Shown piece after piece: positions 18,728 through 27,798 of a stretch of DNA of 64,000 nt. How positions within the stretch are numbered: the first letter of the stretch is position 1; each line of letters opens with the position of its first letter. Made by a program: the position numbers and the translations under genes. This DNA is from DASXVU01 sp963732855 (GTDB lineage: Archaea; Thermoplasmatota; Thermoplasmata; Methanomassiliicoccales; UBA472): the NCBI GenBank assembly GCA_963732855.1, contig CAVTBB010000003.1, positions 620,001-684,000 on the forward strand, in the 5' to 3' direction. The notes under the pieces are model-generated. The model saw only the letters and a list, made by a program, of their open reading frames with translations. It did not search any database and had not been told where the DNA came from.

Positions 18728-19266
18728 TACTCGAAACCCATCTCCATGATCTTCAGGGTGGCCCGCTTACGTTCCAGGAAACGGTATACCGTGGCATGCT
18801 CGCTTCCTGATAGGACCATGTCCACCGCCGAACGGCCGATGGGTAGCTGGATGGAATTGCCTATGATCGCGACCGTGTCGCCGTAGACAGATAGGTCGAC
18901 ACCGCTCATATCCTCGATAATGCGCCGGGTCTTGCCGCCGGACCCGATGACCCTGGCCCTCATCCTCGACAATGAATCGTGGCGCTTGCCGACATAGTCG
19001 TCGATGTCCATGATCTCGAGGTATTCGTCTTCACCCATCAGGCGGAGCGCCCTCTCCGGGGAAAAGCCCCGGCCGATGGCCTTGATGATGTCGACGGCCT
19101 TCAGGGGCATAATCGGGTCCTTGACGTTCTCGTCCTCGATGAACACCTCGCCCTCGGTATCGACCCTGATGGTCATTTGCATCCTTTCCTGGAGCATCTT
19201 CTTGCTCGCTCCATCCTTGCCTATAAGGGCCCCCACTCTCTCTTTCGGGATGCGTACTGCCTTCAT
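18727..19266 (-). CDS. KH-domain RNA-binding protein (Dim2/Pno1-like)
   Basis: 179 residues with two KH domains (GALIGKDGASKKMLQER near 12-28, and ARVIGSGGKTRRIIEDM near 105-121). This is the archaeal homologue of Dim2/Pno1 (Krr1-like), which acts in small-subunit rRNA processing. It overlaps RIO1 by 4 bases (ATGA), the canonical aIF1A-RIO1-KH arrangement linked to 40S/30S maturation. Confidence 0.92.
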   Translation of the reverse strand: MKAVRIPKERVGALIGKDGASKKMLQERMQMTIRVDTEGEVFIEDENVKDPIMPLKAVDIIKAIGRGFSPERALRLMGEDEYLEIMDIDDYVGKRHDSLSRMRARVIGSGGKTRRIIEDMSGVDLSVYGDTVAIIGNSIQLPIGRSAVDMVLSGSEHATVYRFLERKRATLKIMEMGFE

Positions 19267-20054
19267 TTCTTCTTGGCCCCCTGTATGAACTTCAGGACTT
19301 CAGCGTCGGTCTTGATCTTGATATCAAGCGATTTGAAGTAACGGTTGATGTTGGTTATATCTCTCTTCAGGAAATCGAGGGAGTTCACATGGTCAATGAG
19401 CATTGCCTGACCGACATCGATGATGACCGGCTTCCCGTTCTCCATCAAGATGTTGTACTCGCTCAGGTCGCCGTGCACCAGTTCCGCTTTCTGATACATG
19501 ATCTTCATGTACTTCAGGATCGTCTTGTAGATCTCATCCGGGTTCTCCAAATGAGAGCTCTTCAGGCTTGGTGCCGGCTCCTCCTCGGTGCCGATGTATT
19601 CCATGAACAGGATGTTCCGATGGAACCTGACCGGCTCTGGTACGCGGACCCCCGCTTCGGTCATTCGGCACAGGTTCTTGAACTCCTTGGCCGACCAGGC
19701 GAAGACGATCTTACGGTGCGAGCCCTGCAGTCCCTTGAATCGAGGGTCGCCCTCGATGTACTTGGCGATGTTGTGGAACGTCGAGTTCGAAGTGCGGTAG
19801 ACCTTCATCGCCAGTATCTCGTTCTCAGGCGTTGTGACCCGGAATACGTTTCCCTCCTTTCCGGTGGAGATAGGGAAATCGATCGATTCCAGTATGCCCA
19901 TCTTCTCAAGCTTTTCTAGGGAATACATTGTCTGCCGGTCGAAAACCTCGCCCATGGTCTTGCGCGCATCATCCTGGGCGTTCTCGGAACGCCTCAGGCG
20001 GAGGTTCTCCACCTTGCGTTCGAGATCGGAAAAAGTGTTATCGTTCTTGGGCAT
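19263..20054 (-). CDS. rio1: RIO1 family serine/threonine protein kinase
   Basis: 263 residues. RIO1 kinase/ATPase takes part in late small-subunit maturation. The RIO-type nucleotide loop STGKEGNVF is followed by the lysine in LAMKVYR, the catalytic loop VHGDLSEYNIL and the metal-binding IDVGQAM. It lacks an activation loop, as RIO proteins do. The hinge LFMEYIG is present. It lies between aIF1A and the KH protein in one operon. Confidence 0.95.
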   Translation of the reverse strand: MPKNDNTFSDLERKVENLRLRRSENAQDDARKTMGEVFDRQTMYSLEKLEKMGILESIDFPISTGKEGNVFRVTTPENEILAMKVYRTSNSTFHNIAKYIEGDPRFKGLQGSHRKIVFAWSAKEFKNLCRMTEAGVRVPEPVRFHRNILFMEYIGTEEEPAPSLKSSHLENPDEIYKTILKYMKIMYQKAELVHGDLSEYNILMENGKPVIIDVGQAMLIDHVNSLDFLKRDITNINRYFKSLDIKIKTDAEVLKFIQGAKKK

Positions 20055-20069
20055 ACTGGATGCCCTCCC

Positions 20070-20396
20070 CTAAAATACATCCAGATTCTTCGGCAATACC
20101 TTCTTGCGGCTCATATAGGTAGCCTGGGTCTTGGTGTAACGGTAAAGGATGTCTGCCTTGTCGTCCTGGAATTCCCAGGGACGGAGGATGAGCAGATCCC
20201 CCTCGCGAATCCACATTCGCTTGCGGATCTTACCTGGAATGCGGCCCATGCGGGACTTGCCATCCGCGCACATGATCTTGATTCTTGAGGCTCCGAGAAG
20301 CTGGTCGGCTATTCCGAACATTTCTCCCTCCTTTCTGTTTGGATAGGGGCAGCGCAGAATCTCATCGCTCTGCTCCACATCAACTTGATTATTCAA
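20070..20396 (-). CDS. eif1A: Translation initiation factor aIF1A
   Basis: 108 residues with the OB-fold of eIF1A: CPYPNRKEGEMFGIADQLLG, the RIKIMCADGKSRMGRIPGKIRKR strand set, and WIREGDLLILRPWEFQDDKADI. The start is a TTG preceded by GGAGG at good spacing; a GTG seven codons later is possible but has no such site. It leads the aIF1A-RIO1-KH-Pus10-L21e-rpoF-DUF655-ksgA run, all on the minus strand with short gaps. Confidence 0.94.
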   Translation of the reverse strand: MNNQVDVEQSDEILRCPYPNRKEGEMFGIADQLLGASRIKIMCADGKSRMGRIPGKIRKRMWIREGDLLILRPWEFQDDKADILYRYTKTQATYMSRKKVLPKNLDVF

Positions 20397-20436
20397 TCAA
20401 AGCCTCCGATTAGTGCGTCTCTCATAAACTAAACTA

Positions 20437-20445
20437 GTATATAAC
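20437..20445 (-). promoter_or_regulatory. TATA box of the aIF1A operon
   Basis: On the minus strand the bases read GTTATATAC, ~42-50 bases before the TTG start of aIF1A. It is a strong archaeal box A in an otherwise GC-balanced gap and is the likely main promoter for the long translation operon. Confidence 0.55.
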
Positions 20446-20646
20446 GTTGTTTCAGGAAACGGCCGTCCCCTCAACCTATGCCATTGTCTCTGCGGAGGAC
20501 CGGTCCGAATCGAACCTGGCTCTTAGCGGTAGAGCTCTTCCATGGGCCAAAGATCGCGGTCCTGTCGGGCTTTTTCTTTAAGCATGTGGCCCGCTTCGTA
20601 CCACTACTCAACCTTCGGTTCGCTGGCCGCATCCGTCAAGGACTGA

Positions 20647-20832
20647 ATCCTCTGCCGTTCGAAATACTCTTCACCTTTGCCCATCAGGAACATCATACGG
20701 GCTGGCGAAGCTCGCGGCAAGGGTGATGTTCTGGGCTTGAGCTCGGCCGACCTGATGGTCCTCGCCGGGGTGGTGATAGCCGGGGTGGTAGTGGTCGGGC
20801 TGGGGGCTGTCCTGATGACGCGGAAGCGGTAA
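20647..20832 (+). other. Possible C-terminal membrane-anchor remnant
   Basis: This frame is open for 61 codons without an ATG until near its end. It finishes in a single hydrophobic helix followed by MTRKR and a stop: LSSADLMVLAGVVIAGVVVV then GLGAVL. The pattern of a helix plus a basic tail just before the stop is that of the C-terminal anchor of archaeal surface proteins. A T-rich terminator-like stretch follows. No matching upstream part is readable in one frame, so it may be a remnant or chance. The rest of the gap (20397-20646) holds the aIF1A promoter and no recognisable gene. Confidence 0.3.
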
Positions 20833-20910
20833 CGCTTCTAATTTTCCTTCTTTTTTCCTCAGCCTCTACCTAAGGTTTAAGTATGGTTTCCAATATGAAT
20901 GGACGAATTC

Positions 20911-21012
20911 GCTCCCGTGGTGTAGTCCGGTCAATCATGTTGGCCTTTCGTCGCGGAGATTCTGCTTCGTGGAAGCAAGTCAACGACCCGGGTTCAAATC
21001 CCGGCGGGAGCA
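20911..21012 (+). tRNA. tRNA-Glu (anticodon TTC) with 27-nt intron
   Basis: The acceptor GCTCCCG pairs with CGGGAGC, the discriminator is A and no CCA is encoded. The T arm is ACCCGGG-TTCAAAT-type. The anticodon stem TTGGC/GTCAA encloses the loop CTTTCG-A with anticodon TTC (20947-20949). It is interrupted by an intron at 20951-20977 between positions 37 and 38. In the precursor CTTTC pairs with GGAAG of the intron, leaving 3-nt bulges on both sides, and the intron folds on itself (CGGAG/CTTCG). This is the bulge-helix-bulge recognised by the archaeal splicing endonuclease. Confidence 0.93.
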
Positions 21013-21217
21013 CTCTTTTACTTATCCTGCTAATAGTCAATTCGAGGTTTTCCAATCCGTTATGTCTGGCCATTGACCTTCTATGTTCTTGCTTTTTAAG
21101 ATCGAAGTCATGAGCCGTGACCATGATTATTTCTCATCCCATGCTGCTGCTCTCAAAGTCAGAAACCTCGAGTTGACTTTTACCTAATAATTTCATTCCA
21201 GTTCTAATTCCGCCCGC

Positions 21218-21521
21218 TTACGGCATCAGATCAGATTTTCTTAGCCAATTAGCGAGATCTTGGTCTGCCCTTTCAACGCTTCCGTCTCGAATCGCTAAAC
21301 CGGAGAGTACCTCGCTTTCGGACAAAGTCTCTCGATGTCGCGTTCACTACTTCCCAATCCACTGCCTTAATTTGTGCAATATGGAACGATCGTCTGCCCG
21401 AAAAATCGTACGATTCCAAGAATGTGAATATTGCCATCGACATCGTTCCCCAAATTCAGATATCGAGGATAATCACATCAAATGAATCCATGCCATCCAT
21501 TTGTTCTGAATGCTCGGACAT
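21218..21521 (-). pseudogene. Decayed flavodoxin
   Basis: Pieces of a flavodoxin appear in order but in different frames: FDVIILDI, a TGA stop, then WGTMSMAIFTFLESYDFSG; after a shift QTIVPYCTN, a TAA, GSGLGSSERDIERLCPKARY; after another shift GLAIRDGSVERADQDLANWL. These match the order of the flavodoxin_4-type family (YDVIILG...PIWWG; IVPFCTSGGSGIGSS). At least two frameshifts and two stops show true decay. Upstream bases to ~21570 may hold the degraded N-terminus. The rest of 21013-21790 shows no other gene. Confidence 0.72.
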
Positions 21522-21790
21522 TGAATCTTCCCTGTTCTATTCCCTTGCAACATTTGTTGTTTCTGTGTAATTTTCCGGACAGGTTCTTACCGGTTCTATT
21601 TTTAAAATGTCACTTCAGTCAATTCTGAATTTTCTTTGCAATTTCTCTGGCATTGCCCGTATCTGACATATAGTTCTGGAGAATCCGAGTTGTTTATTGT
21701 TGAAATGGACACGATACTCGAAAAAGTGGAAAGGCCACATTAGCTGATCATGGAGAATAAAAAGGAAAAAAAGGGTTTGGCGGTTTGTTC

Positions 21791-22624
21791 TTAGCTCTTT
21801 GTCATCTTCTTGGTCAGACTGTATGTAACCGGGATCAGCATTAGTGCCAGGGCTATGGCGAATGCCCAAGAGATGTTTGCCACGATAGTGGTGACATTGG
21901 AGAACGTGGCGAAGATCGCACCTGCACCAATGATCAAGAAGATCGAATACAGGACGAACTTAGCGTATCCCGCGACTTCCTTGAACTCGGCATGGTCGTC
22001 GGTGATCGATTTGATAAGAGCATCGGTCAAGGATATGCCTGCACCAATGATCACGAAGCCCAGTATGAGCGGGTAGACCGTGGCTCCGGACAGGAGCATC
22101 GTGTCGAGCGCCAGCAGGATCACAAATGCGATCAGGCCGATGAACAGCAAGTTCTTGAGCATGTCGGCGATTTCAGTTTTTGCCTCAGGGAACATTGGAC
22201 GGATCATCTTTCCGATGAAAGATGCGAGGAAATCCACGAAGACCGCGCCAAAGATGAGTATCAGGATGCCGCCGAGCAATCTTGGCAGGTAACTTGCGAT
22301 AGTTGTTAGGTAGCCTCCGATCGTACCCCCTATGTTCAGAATCTGTATCGCGAGGATTATTGCCAGGATGATTATGAATGCCTTGACTACTCCTCCGATG
22401 AAATCTGATAGGTCTAGACCTGAAGTCCTGAACGCCCTCCCCGTCATGCTCTGATCGAACGTCTTTTCGATCCCAACTTTTTCGACGACTCTGTTCACTG
22501 CCTTTCCGACGATCACGCCGAGAACATAGCCGATGATAAGCACGACAATTGCAGCCACGATCAGCGGGATTTCGTTTATTATATCCTGCACCATATTGTC
22601 CAGCATTACACTAAGATCTGCCAT
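21791..22624 (-). CDS. TM-helix repeat (MscS-like, CmpX-type) membrane protein
   Basis: 277 residues, highly hydrophobic, with at least six membrane helices. It contains repeated 'conserved TM helix' units of the mechanosensitive-channel-related family (IVAAIVVLIIGYVLGVIVGK near 22-41; LPRLLGGILILIFGAVFVDF near 110-129). It lacks the C-terminal MscS beta domain, so gating by tension is not certain. AT-rich promoter sequence lies upstream. A decayed gene follows and there is no operon partner. Confidence 0.75.
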   Translation of the reverse strand: MADLSVMLDNMVQDIINEIPLIVAAIVVLIIGYVLGVIVGKAVNRVVEKVGIEKTFDQSMTGRAFRTSGLDLSDFIGGVVKAFIIILAIILAIQILNIGGTIGGYLTTIASYLPRLLGGILILIFGAVFVDFLASFIGKMIRPMFPEAKTEIADMLKNLLFIGLIAFVILLALDTMLLSGATVYPLILGFVIIGAGISLTDALIKSITDDHAEFKEVAGYAKFVLYSIFLIIGAGAIFATFSNVTTIVANISWAFAIALALMLIPVTYSLTKKMTKS

Positions 22625-23753
22625 ATTTCTCCCTAAGAAAATATTCGGAGCTTACAGTATTTAGTTTGTATTATGATGTTAAAAACCAATTATTACATAC
22701 AATTGTAAAATAATACACTCCATTGGGTCTCTATTACCGTTGGAAATCGTTTGTCCGTTTCCACATGCCTCACACCATTCTTGGCCTAAATCACAGTCAT
22801 ATGCTGCTCCTAGAAGACGGCGATCTTCCTGTTTTGGAAATCGACAGATGCTGATCGGTTACCGGTACAGAAATTTATTCCCGGCCATCATGGATTTGTT
22901 TCACACATGGCCCGCTTGAGTCTACATACAGGGGTCGAACGATGGCATTAACACGAGGTCATGATCTTATCGATTTCCCCGAAAGGCTATTTGGCTTTTC
23001 CAAGAATGCTCTTTATCTGCAGTAGCTTGGAAATGGGATCTTTTATTCCTTGAGCTGTGAATTCGGGCGGAAGAAGAGTTCCGTAAAGCCGTGACCGTGA
23101 TTTTAGGGGTGCACTATCAGCATGGCAATAAGCTAATCGGGGCACACTTGCATGAACATATGGATGGCCTGCGAACTAGACGATACTGATGCATTGCCCA
23201 GGCCAGTGACGTCACCCGTTAGAACCATAGTATGGTTTCTAAAGAGCCGAGTGCGGCTACAATCAAAAGAGGGCTCTCACCGCCCGATAGGCGTTCCATT
23301 TTCGTTGAACTCCGGGCATGCAAACCCCATGCCTCGCACGATTCCTCAAGATTCGAATGTATGCTCATGGGGGACTTTGTACAATAGTAGCTTGGATGTC
23401 ATGTTGCCGCCGTGTTAGGTCCACACCTTCCAGATAACGGAGGTGTTTTGGTTCTGCTACCAGTATGATCCCCTACTTATCCAATGGGATGTCAATAGCA
23501 TAAGGATTGGATGCAAGTGTCTTGTTTACTTCCTCTCTCGCCATCGTGCCGTTGAGTCCGGCAGTCAGGGGATGCAAAGCAAGGTCATAGGTCTGTCCCT
23601 GGCCCTTTTAATCTTCTCTTCTACCGTTGCCTTTCCATTGCCCAGGATTGAACTCATCTGAGATGGTGGCAGAAGCCTAATCAATTCCGGTTAGCTTGAA
23701 TTGGATTCGAGAACGATGACCGAGAAAGATGATACGATAGGAGCGCTACCAAG
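22625..23753. other. 1.1-kb stretch without an intact gene
   Basis: No convincing intact gene is seen. Traces include, on the minus strand near 22690-22890, a ~58-codon reading frame with a CxxxxxxxCxxC pattern (DCDLGQEWCEACGNG) preceded by a stop and without a usable start. On the plus strand at 23572-23661 there is a short frame with a signal-peptide-like N-terminus (MQSKVIGLSLALLIFSSTVA) that stops after 29 residues. Both look like remnants. Confidence 0.4.
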
Positions 23754-23924
23754 ATGAACAACAACACCATGGTGCCGACCGACAAACCTGTCGGAACAAG
23801 GTCTCAGGTGTTCAATAATGAGCATCCAAATATAGAAATTATGAACCAGTGTCCCGGTGCCAATTTCGGGCCGACCTCATTGATCAGGTTCGGGAACTGC
23901 GGCATGATGAAGGCAACGGGCTAA
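23754..23924 (+). CDS. Possible small protein, 56 residues
   Basis: ATG-initiated frame of 57 codons preceded by GGAGC at 8-9 bases. The product starts MNNNTMVPTDKPVGTRSQVF and ends with two cysteines in NQCPGANFGPTSLIRFGNCG. It is not recognised. Its start signal and composition are plausible, but it lies in a gene-poor, decayed region and meets the next gene tail to tail, so it may be a remnant. Confidence 0.3.
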   Translation: MNNNTMVPTDKPVGTRSQVFNNEHPNIEIMNQCPGANFGPTSLIRFGNCGMMKATG

Positions 23925-23935
23925 GGTTTGGTCCT

Positions 23936-24439
23936 CTATAGGGATCCTGTTTCCATCAATCCCAAGATCGCGAATGCAATCAATGTTGCTGCCAGATAGG
24001 CGGTCATGAGGACCTTGGCAGTGTTCTTCTTATGATCCTTTGAATTGACAAGTTCTCTAACATGCAATCCGCATGCGCATGCTAGATAGATGCCAAAGAC
24101 TAGTAGACACGTACTGCAGGCGGCAATCCCTAAGTTCAGTAATACAGCAATTATCCCGACAGCTCCTATTGCTAGATTTGCGAAGCCCACCTCAATCTGG
24201 AATTCGGGCCTGTCCTGATGCCAACCCATCCTTACTTGATCAGAACGATAGAAAATCGAATGCCTTAGAAAGCTCACTATGCCAACCAAGCCGACAAGAG
24301 TGAAGGTAGCTACGTAAACGCCATCCTTAGAGCTATCAATGAAGAAATATATCGCCAAAAAGAGGCCGATTCCTGAGATCGCGATAGTTGAACTAGAGAG
24401 TAATGTAGCTGCTTTTGGAGAGGCAGAAGGGGCGTTCAT
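23936..24439 (-). CDS. DUF6790-like membrane protein
   Basis: 167 residues with four membrane helices (~14-34, 42-58, 88-118, 140-162). The loop between helices 2 and 3 has YRSDQVRMGWHQDRPEFQIEVGFANLAIG, similar to the pattern (GW..SPFQ.EVGFANLA.G) of the DUF6790 membrane family. Function unknown. Three cysteines (CSTC, CAC) sit in helix 3. It is a single gene with no operon partner. Confidence 0.6.
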   Translation of the reverse strand: MNAPSASPKAATLLSSSTIAISGIGLFLAIYFFIDSSKDGVYVATFTLVGLVGIVSFLRHSIFYRSDQVRMGWHQDRPEFQIEVGFANLAIGAVGIIAVLLNLGIAACSTCLLVFGIYLACACGLHVRELVNSKDHKKNTAKVLMTAYLAATLIAFAILGLMETGSL

Positions 24440-24758
24440 TTTCCCTTGCAGGAATTGGGTGAATATAACGTATATGGTATGTCATCGAAAATTGATAATT
24501 ATAGTGAAAGCATCTGATTTGCTCATGTCAATCGGGAGTGGTCATATCAGGGTGAACTCAGGACCCATAGTCAATAGCTTCAGGATTCGCCAAATAGATC
24601 CATTATCGGAGGGCCCATAGTTTGAGAAGATGGTAATTAACATTCGTTGACCCAATTCGCATTGCTGGTGTCGCCATACTCCCATAGCTTCCAAATATGC
24701 TCCTGGAGAGCAGTCCGGTCAACGCTTTCCCTCGTAAGGGCAGCCCTCGATGAGGTAA

Positions 24759-25579
24759 AATGGAATTGGAGGATTAGCGGGACCAGCGCGGATTCTTGTG
24801 GGGGGTACGAACCTAAGCTCAACAACTGGCAGGACCGAGATAACTGGGTCGACGGTTGTGTTTGAATTCTATGGAGATGCAACGATCATATCTGATGGGG
24901 TCCGTTCAACTCAAAGCGATAATCGCTTCCATTGGTTCAACGTCAGAGAGCAGTCATGTCGGAGACACCGCAAGGACCAAGGCGATCTCGATAGAGTTCA
25001 GTTACCTGTCAGAGATGGGCATACGCCATCAGGGATCATGTTCGTTCATCGTGCCCCACTCTTCCCTCCCAAGCGGAGAGAAGGTGAATGTATGGAACAT
25101 GACCGGAAATTATGGCGGCTTCAGTCCCGAATGGCCATTCACCAGGCTCACGTTCGAACTCTTCGACTCAGAAGCTGAATATTCGAGTAATGGTTAGGGG
25201 CTGGACGGGGACAGGGCACGATCACTCTGACCGGTATCAGAAGGACGGCAATGCTCTCACGTTACTAGGAGCGCATATGCTACCGTCGAGGTTTATTGCC
25301 TGCAGACTACTATCATCTCCCGGATCAGAGCCAACCCCCAGATGGGTCGGATCCGGATCGGGCTGGACCGTTATGATCGTCGGTCATCATTATTTCGATT
25401 GGAACGGTTGCTATGCTGGGCAGGGATTCCATCCATCTGAATGTCATTACCTCGGATATTTTCCTGACTGTGAAGCTGACCACATCTGCCTATGGGTGGT
25501 GTCAGTGATGGCAATTTCACTCAGTTCGGGGGAGATCGTCACCGGAAGACAATGGACATTTGAGACATCCATCCGATAA
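24759..25579 (+). pseudogene. Decayed secreted/beta-rich protein, frame-shifted
   Basis: Coding-like text passes through several frames on the plus strand. One frame near 24760-24910 reads GGLAGPARILVGGTNLSSTT then STVVFEFYGDATIISDGV. A second frame at ~24900-25194 reads TKAISIEFSYLSEMG, GSCSFIVPHSSLPSGEKVNV, WNMTGNYGG. Further fragments follow to 25579. The Gly/Ser/Thr/Val-rich beta-strand character suggests an extracellular or pilin-like protein. No single intact frame or signal peptide remains. The family was not recognised. Confidence 0.4.
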
Positions 25580-25714
25580 AGTCATGTCAGAGGTCTACCT
25601 TGTCCATTCTACGATGGGCGCCTCGCGGTTCAGCTAGTGCCACGGAAAGGGGATCGATGGAGAGATTGTGGCGATTTCTAAAAGATTGCGAGCGAGACTG
25701 AACATCTTTCTGGA

Positions 25715-26467
25715 TCAAGGGTCCTCAAGCTCTCGGTCTATCTTTTCTGCCATGCAGTAGTTCTCCCCCGTAGGGGCGCCGTTCTGGTCAAAGACCTTCC
25801 CATCCTTGAACACCAGTTCCCCATCCACAATCATCTTGATAGCACCGATGAGCAGATGAGCCTCCCTCATCAGTTCCTCTATCCGTACCTGCTTTTTACT
25901 GTCCTCGGTTGACGGGTAGTTCGCCCTAATCTTATGTAATGGGAAAGAATCATAACATATCGTCTCACCGCGGTCCAGCTCTGGTGTGCACAAATGAACG
26001 GTAGCTCCATATCGTTCATCTCCATTATCCACGACCTGGGATACGATTTCCTCCCAGGTGCCCTTGTACGTGTCCGGCAGGGCCGGGTGAAGATTGATTA
26101 TGGTGTATCTGCGGCAAGTCTCAGGATCCAGGATAAGCATGTACCCGGCTAGTGTCCCGAAGTCCATAGGATACTTGGAAATCGTCTCCCTCATCTCCTT
26201 GCCGTAAGCGTCACGCCAGGCTGGAAGGTCTCTAACCTTGAGCTCTGGCTCGAATGAATCCGATGGGAGTATGATGACCGGAATCCCAGCCTCCTCTGCC
26301 ATTCTGATTAGATTCAATCGAAATTGATTGCCCTTGGCCTCTCGGTTGATGAAGACGAAGGCTATCTTGGCATCAATGGTCCCATCCTTGATGTTGTCCA
26401 GCATGGTCTTGAACAGATTGAACGAGCCTGGACCCCTTGCTGTTGTGAACCAACCGATCCGTTTCAT
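25715..26467 (-). CDS. Formyltransferase of the PurN (GART) family
   Basis: 250 residues. The formyltransferase fold has the usual Asn-His-Asp site: NLHPALPDTYKGT near 125 gives Asn and His, and ATVHLCTPELDRGETI near 155 gives the aspartate. The N-terminus (GWFTTARGPGSFNLF) replaces the usual phosphate-binding G-x-G-S-N loop. It could be phosphoribosylglycinamide formyltransferase (GAR to FGAR in purine synthesis) or a related hydrolase or sugar formyltransferase. It stands alone rather than in a pur operon, so only the family is claimed. Confidence 0.78.
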   Translation of the reverse strand: MKRIGWFTTARGPGSFNLFKTMLDNIKDGTIDAKIAFVFINREAKGNQFRLNLIRMAEEAGIPVIILPSDSFEPELKVRDLPAWRDAYGKEMRETISKYPMDFGTLAGYMLILDPETCRRYTIINLHPALPDTYKGTWEEIVSQVVDNGDERYGATVHLCTPELDRGETICYDSFPLHKIRANYPSTEDSKKQVRIEELMREAHLLIGAIKMIVDGELVFKDGKVFDQNGAPTGENYCMAEKIDRELEDP

Positions 26468-26721
26468 AAGCGCACATCTCTTCCTTTGAGGTATTTCTGT
26501 CCTCCATCAAGGCTTGGTTAGTTATGATTATTTCGACAGGCCGGGAAGGAAAGGTCATAACGACCTCCTCTGCGAGCCATGATGGAACATGGCGCGGGGG
26601 GTAAAATCAATATTACAAGTACGGTTCTTGTCTTTATCATGCCCATGCTTAAATGCTAGAATGTTTTTGACCTGTTCTAATAATTACGGGCTATAGTATG
26701 CCCAGATGGTGATAGCAAGAG

Positions 26722-27144
26722 ATGTATAGCATGGGTCCGTGGTCTGGAAAAATGTTGAGCGACGAAGAGATTGAGGAACGATTCAAGAAAGGCGGAGAAT
26801 GGGGCCTTCTGACATCCATCGATCTGAAAGACTGCGATCCCAAAAAGATAAGCAGTGGGGAGCACATTACTCAGTTCTCCATCGACTTATGTGAACATAT
26901 CCACATGAAGCGCTTTGGCGCGCCCATCGTGGTACGGTTCGGAGAGGATCCTCGAGTACAAGGGTACTCGCTGGCCCAATTGATCGAGACCTCATTGATC
27001 TCAGGGCACTTTGCTGAGGATACCAACCGGGCGTTCATCGACGTCTTCAGCTGCAAGGAATACCCTCCAAAGCATGTCGCCGAGTACTGCAAGGAGTATT
27101 TCGGGGCAAAGGAAGTCGAGTACTCTGTGTCGTTCAGAACCTAA
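26722..27144 (+). CDS. AdoMet decarboxylase (SpeD/SpeH)-like protein
   Basis: 140 residues similar to the small prokaryotic S-adenosylmethionine decarboxylases, which self-cleave to form a pyruvoyl group and supply aminopropyl groups for polyamines. The C-terminal half fits well (SLAQLIETSLISGH then AFIDVFSC). In canonical enzymes the cleavage site is E-SHISIHT; here it is T-SLISGH. The serine, the histidine and the later cysteine keep their spacing, but the preceding Glu and the next His are replaced. It may still process or may be a diverged paralogue with another substrate. Confidence 0.72.
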   Translation: MYSMGPWSGKMLSDEEIEERFKKGGEWGLLTSIDLKDCDPKKISSGEHITQFSIDLCEHIHMKRFGAPIVVRFGEDPRVQGYSLAQLIETSLISGHFAEDTNRAFIDVFSCKEYPPKHVAEYCKEYFGAKEVEYSVSFRT

Positions 27145-27396
27145 ACCTCTTTAACAATCATATCTTGAGCCCGCATTCACCAAGTCCGCGCCGAAACGGC
27201 AGCGGATTGGAGCGGATAACGTGGCTCATTTTCTTTCCCTTTTCTTATGACTCTCGCCATTCATATGCGGAATCGCCGCAATGTTTCAACATCCCGATCA
27301 TGGGAAATATTAGATAATCCGGAGTGAAATATGCAGAACATGCTTTTTTGGTCTCGGAGAAATTCTCCCAGAGATATCGCCTGGCAGGGCTGAAAT

Positions 27397-27798
27397 ATGG
27401 ACTGGATAGACGATTCCGTGGCGGTTGGAGGGTGGCTCGACGCCTTTTGCGCACAACGGCGTCGTCGGGAAGGTGTCGAGCTTTTGGTCGATGCGAGGCT
27501 TCTATTTAAGAAAAGCATGCTGACATCCAAACGCGTTCCTTTAGTGGATGAAATACTGCGGTCCCGCGATCTCCTCGTCGACTGCTTGCCACAAACACCC
27601 AAGGTTCTTATATTCTGTAACCGAGGACGGGACCGGTCAGCGTTCGTCGCCATGCTCTATGTGAGCAAGAGATACGAGATTAGTTTCCAGGAGGCATATG
27701 GGTTGGTCCGGTCCAAGCACTATCAGACTGCATTCCATTGGGATTGGGTAGAGGCGGTTGAGAAGGCAGAGGCAAATCAACCGTCCACAGGACGCTAG
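27397..27798 (+). CDS. Dual-specificity/tyrosine phosphatase-like protein
   Basis: 133 residues, small for the family. The P-loop signature C-x5-R-S is present as FCNRGRDRSAFVAML near residues 73-87, with the usual preceding beta strand (PKVLIF). An upstream acidic residue for catalysis could be in VDARLL or VPLVDE. It probably dephosphorylates phosphoproteins or small phosphates. It is convergent with the membrane-protein gene that follows, overlapping it by 4 bases. Confidence 0.75.
   Translation: MDWIDDSVAVGGWLDAFCAQRRRREGVELLVDARLLFKKSMLTSKRVPLVDEILRSRDLLVDCLPQTPKVLIFCNRGRDRSAFVAMLYVSKRYEISFQEAYGLVRSKHYQTAFHWDWVEAVEKAEANQPSTGR

Noticed and set aside
20490..20580. Possible degenerate tRNA (GGTCCGAATCGAACC-like stretch)
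   Set aside because: No acceptor or anticodon stem could be paired on either strand.
20478..20726. 82-codon open frame on the plus strand
   Set aside because: Composition is not protein-like, no family is seen, and another frame in its second half has the more convincing membrane-anchor reading.
23152..23661. Two open frames (88 and 72 codons) on the plus strand
   Set aside because: The first contains a short ELDDTD stretch that recalls TiaS, but the rest does not fit. The second only has a signal-peptide-like end. Both sit in decayed sequence.
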